Assembly (NCBI GenBank): GCA_050695155.1 | Contig: JBOGTO010000308.1 | Coordinates: forward strand, 1-5,580 | Direction: 5' to 3' | DNA length: 5,580 nucleotides | Source of the DNA: CF-113 sp050695155 | GTDB lineage: Bacteria > Chloroflexota > Ktedonobacteria > Ktedonobacterales > Ktedonobacteraceae | In this document: positions 4,941 through 5,580 of the stretch, one piece after another | Layout of the letters: each line of letters opens with the position of its first letter | How positions within the stretch are numbered: the stretch's first letter is position 1 | Program-made: the position numbers and the translations under genes | The notes under the pieces: model-generated | The model's input: the letters and a program-made list of their open reading frames with translations, nothing else | The model's database searches: none | What the model was told of the DNA's origin: nothing

Positions 4941-5580
4941 CTACCTGTCGCTTTTGCGTGTCGTTGCTGGGGCGGGTGTAGCATACGCAGCCAATGAGCG
5001 GTCTATCAATGCGAGATCAAGAGTCGCGCCGCACTCCTCGAAGACCTGGCGTGCCTCTTGCAAATGAGTTATTGCCCGTTCGCAATCATCATTGTTTGAT
5101 TGAGAATGTCGCAAGATGCTCTCATTATAATCGCGCATGGTACGCGCCCATTCAAGGCGCATACCACGCTCTTTGAGGGTTTGCAATGATTGTGAGAAAT
5201 ACGTGGCTGCCTCTAAGCGTTGACCTTGCGCCGACAGGATATTGCCAAGCAGACGTTGCGCGCAAGCCAATAGCCATGTTTGATCATAACGCCGGGCCTC
5301 TTCTAACACATGCAAAGTTTGTTGATGAGCAGACTCGATCTCGCCCAGCAAAAAGGCGACCTGTGCCAGTGCCAATAAGCCTTCGCTGCGCATCTCGGCC
5401 TCTAATCCCTCCAAAACCAATCCACGACGCAACGAGTTTTCAGCTTTGCGTAACAGTTGTACGGAAGATAAGCGTTTTGTGGTTCCTGCTGATTGGTCAT
5501 GATTCTTCTGAACAATCAGTGCCTGAGTTATGCGAAATTGTCCCAACACGATTAACGCGAAGCCAATATAAGGGATGAAA
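4941..5580 (-). CDS. C-terminal part of a TPR-repeat protein (5' end outside window)
   Basis: At least 212 residues are visible, and the frame stays open to the right edge (reading FIPYIGFALIV before LGQFRITQAL). The GTG at 5547-5549 is therefore probably an internal valine, not the start. The fragment is all-helical with tetratricopeptide-like repeats: EGLLALAQVAFLLGEIESA, then LLACAQRLLGNILSAQGQRL with ATYFSQSLQTLKERG, then a last pair around DCERAITHLQEARQVFEECG and LDLALIDRSLAAY. TPR arrays mediate protein-protein contacts. C-terminal tails of this sort are common in large signal-transducing proteins (LuxR/SARP-type regulators, STAND ATPases, adenylate cyclases or kinases with TPRs). Which N-terminal domain is present cannot be told from here. 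The stop (TAG, 4941-4943) is followed within 10 bases by palindromic repeat copy B. Confidence 0.75.
   Translation of the reverse strand, partial: FIPYIGFALIVLGQFRITQALIVQKNHDQSAGTTKRLSSVQLLRKAENSLRRGLVLEGLEAEMRSEGLLALAQVAFLLGEIESAHQQTLHVLEEARRYDQTWLLACAQRLLGNILSAQGQRLEAATYFSQSLQTLKERGMRLEWARTMRDYNESILRHSQSNNDDCERAITHLQEARQVFEECGATLDLALIDRSLAAYATPAPATTRKSDR

Noticed and set aside
5547..5549. GTG as the start codon of the TPR protein
   Set aside because: The frame is open upstream to the window edge and the upstream residues (YIGFALIVLGQF) continue the helical pattern, so this codon is more likely an internal valine.

Overview
The window most resembles a chromosomal segment of a Ktedonobacteria-type Chloroflexota bacterium. 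This rests on recalled family resemblance: the helix-turn-helix/GAF protein, the N-terminal style of the methyltransferase, a divergent OmpR-type regulator, and C-rich palindromic repeats beside stop codons. I could not search a database, so the lineage is an inference. All credible genes lie on the minus strand and are described from high to low coordinate, the direction of transcription.

Right edge to 4749: the C-terminal part of a TPR-repeat protein enters from outside the window and stops at 4941. It is followed at once by a large palindromic repeat (4749-4930, copy B). The AT-rich stretch 4467-4748 has no recognised gene.

4103-4480: a short gene below usual ORF cut-offs has a strong ribosome-binding site and encodes a 52-residue single-span membrane protein. 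Its stop codon lies in the context CCC TAA. The +1 frame after it is open for 34 codons and encodes a second hydrophobic segment, so the full product could be an 86-residue two-span protein (by frameshifting) or the gene could be broken. A good intrinsic terminator (4103-4128) ends this unit.

3311-3991: an OmpR/PhoB-type response regulator whose receiver domain lacks the phosphoacceptor aspartate, the conserved lysine and the conserved Thr/Ser, with an intact winged-helix DNA-binding domain. No histidine kinase is present. The gap 3007-3310 holds a strong compound hairpin and no gene.

2329-3006: a six-span GPR1/FUN34/YaaH (SatP-like) acetate/succinate transporter, followed by two hairpins (2292-2320 and 2176-2224).

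97-1993: a probable two-gene operon. A sigma70-like promoter (2073-2102) precedes a regulator with an N-terminal HTH and a GAF domain (1001-1993), then, after 31 bases, a class I SAM-dependent methyltransferase (97-969). A second copy of the palindromic repeat family (1-95, copy A, cut by the window edge) abuts the methyltransferase stop codon.

No RNA gene, CRISPR array, insertion-sequence transposase or recognisable defence system is visible. The less ordinary items are the small membrane gene with its possible +1 frameshift, the degenerate receiver, and the stop-codon-proximal palindromic repeats.
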